IMG/VR virus record: IMGVR_UViG_3300032897_000004
Location: 1 to 60,678 of that record
Origin: a virus
Length of the DNA: 60,678 bases
Reading direction: 5' to 3' (one strand)
The position numbers were made by a program, and so were the translations under genes. Below, one piece after another: positions 60,640-60,678 of this stretch (position 1 is its first letter; the number at the start of each line of letters is the position of its first letter). The notes below the pieces were generated by a model. It saw only the letters and a list, made by a program, of their open reading frames with translations, was not told the DNA's origin and did not search any database.

Positions 60640-60678
60640 ACTACCGCCTGAAACTGACGCGGGGTAACATGCGCCAAT

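Noticed and set aside
1-60678. tRNA genes
   Set aside because: Gaps between genes are mostly too short, and I recognised no cloverleaf with a conserved T-loop and CCA stem. A covariance-model scan would settle it.

Overview
The window reads as a large piece of a tailed-bacteriophage genome (HK97-fold capsid, long tail with a tape measure). It is G+C-rich (roughly 60% by eye) and densely packed, with most genes joined by ATGA, GTGA, TGATG or TAATG overlaps. The bacterial host cannot be named. SD-led starts, sigma70-like promoters (TTGACA/TATAAT, often with an extended TGn -10) and a lysis set with secreted transglycosylase and NlpC/P60 enzymes fit an ordinary bacterial host. I see no ribosomal RNA, no tRNA that I could recognise, no integrase and no DNA polymerase. 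The tape-measure gene runs off the left edge, so baseplate and fibre genes probably lie outside the window.

Layout. (1) 1-24800, leftward: virion morphogenesis. In transcription order: HNH nuclease, small terminase, large terminase, Mu-gp29-like portal, Mu-like protease fused to a scaffold, two tandem cement proteins, major capsid protein, decoration proteins, a 634-aa and a 1484-aa virion protein with homologous N-termini, two tandem glycosyltransferases, connectors, tail tube, tail chaperone, a second HNH nuclease and the tape measure. An extended -10 promoter at 24781 can drive it, and a sigma-region-4-like regulator is encoded just upstream. (2) 24800-34850, leftward: replication, with VRR-NUC nuclease, DnaC-like loader, an initiator-like protein carrying an A+T-rich palindromic patch, a RecB-like nuclease, an SSB-like protein, DnaB-like helicase, TOPRIM primase and XRE/MerR regulators. 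A holin candidate sits inside. (3) 34850-39300, leftward: two lytic enzymes sharing one N-terminal domain, small genes and a AAA+ ATPase.

(4) 39300-52300: blocks of alternating strand. Many of these genes belong to families known from RNA repair: an RlaP-type nucleotidyltransferase, a cyclic-phosphate-processing receiver (cREC) protein, two small HAD phosphatases, RtcB ligase, two calcineurin-like phosphoesterases and an Rnl2-like RNA ligase. Nucleotide-metabolism candidates (a MazZ/DUF5664-like diphosphohydrolase and two deoxyribosyltransferase-like proteins), a HicA-like protein and a SLOG protein are interleaved. Strand switches carry compact divergent promoters.

(5) 52300-58190, rightward: a chain of about 22 tiny genes. 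Short perfect repeats sit exactly at several gene junctions and give unrelated proteins the same C-terminal tails (KPWxxxL and DRKEP). (6) 58385-58930: a non-coding region with an iteron-like ACCATCC repeat field, followed by a leftward cluster of small unknown genes to the right edge.

How it may work together (inference): host polymerase reads the early promoters. The phage loads DnaB with its own initiator, loader, helicase and primase but borrows the host replicase. A small sigma-like factor may help switch on the late operon. The RNA-repair block could undo host RNA-cleaving defences. The tandem glycosyltransferases beside the Thr/Ser/Ala-rich 1484-aa protein suggest a glycosylated virion surface protein.
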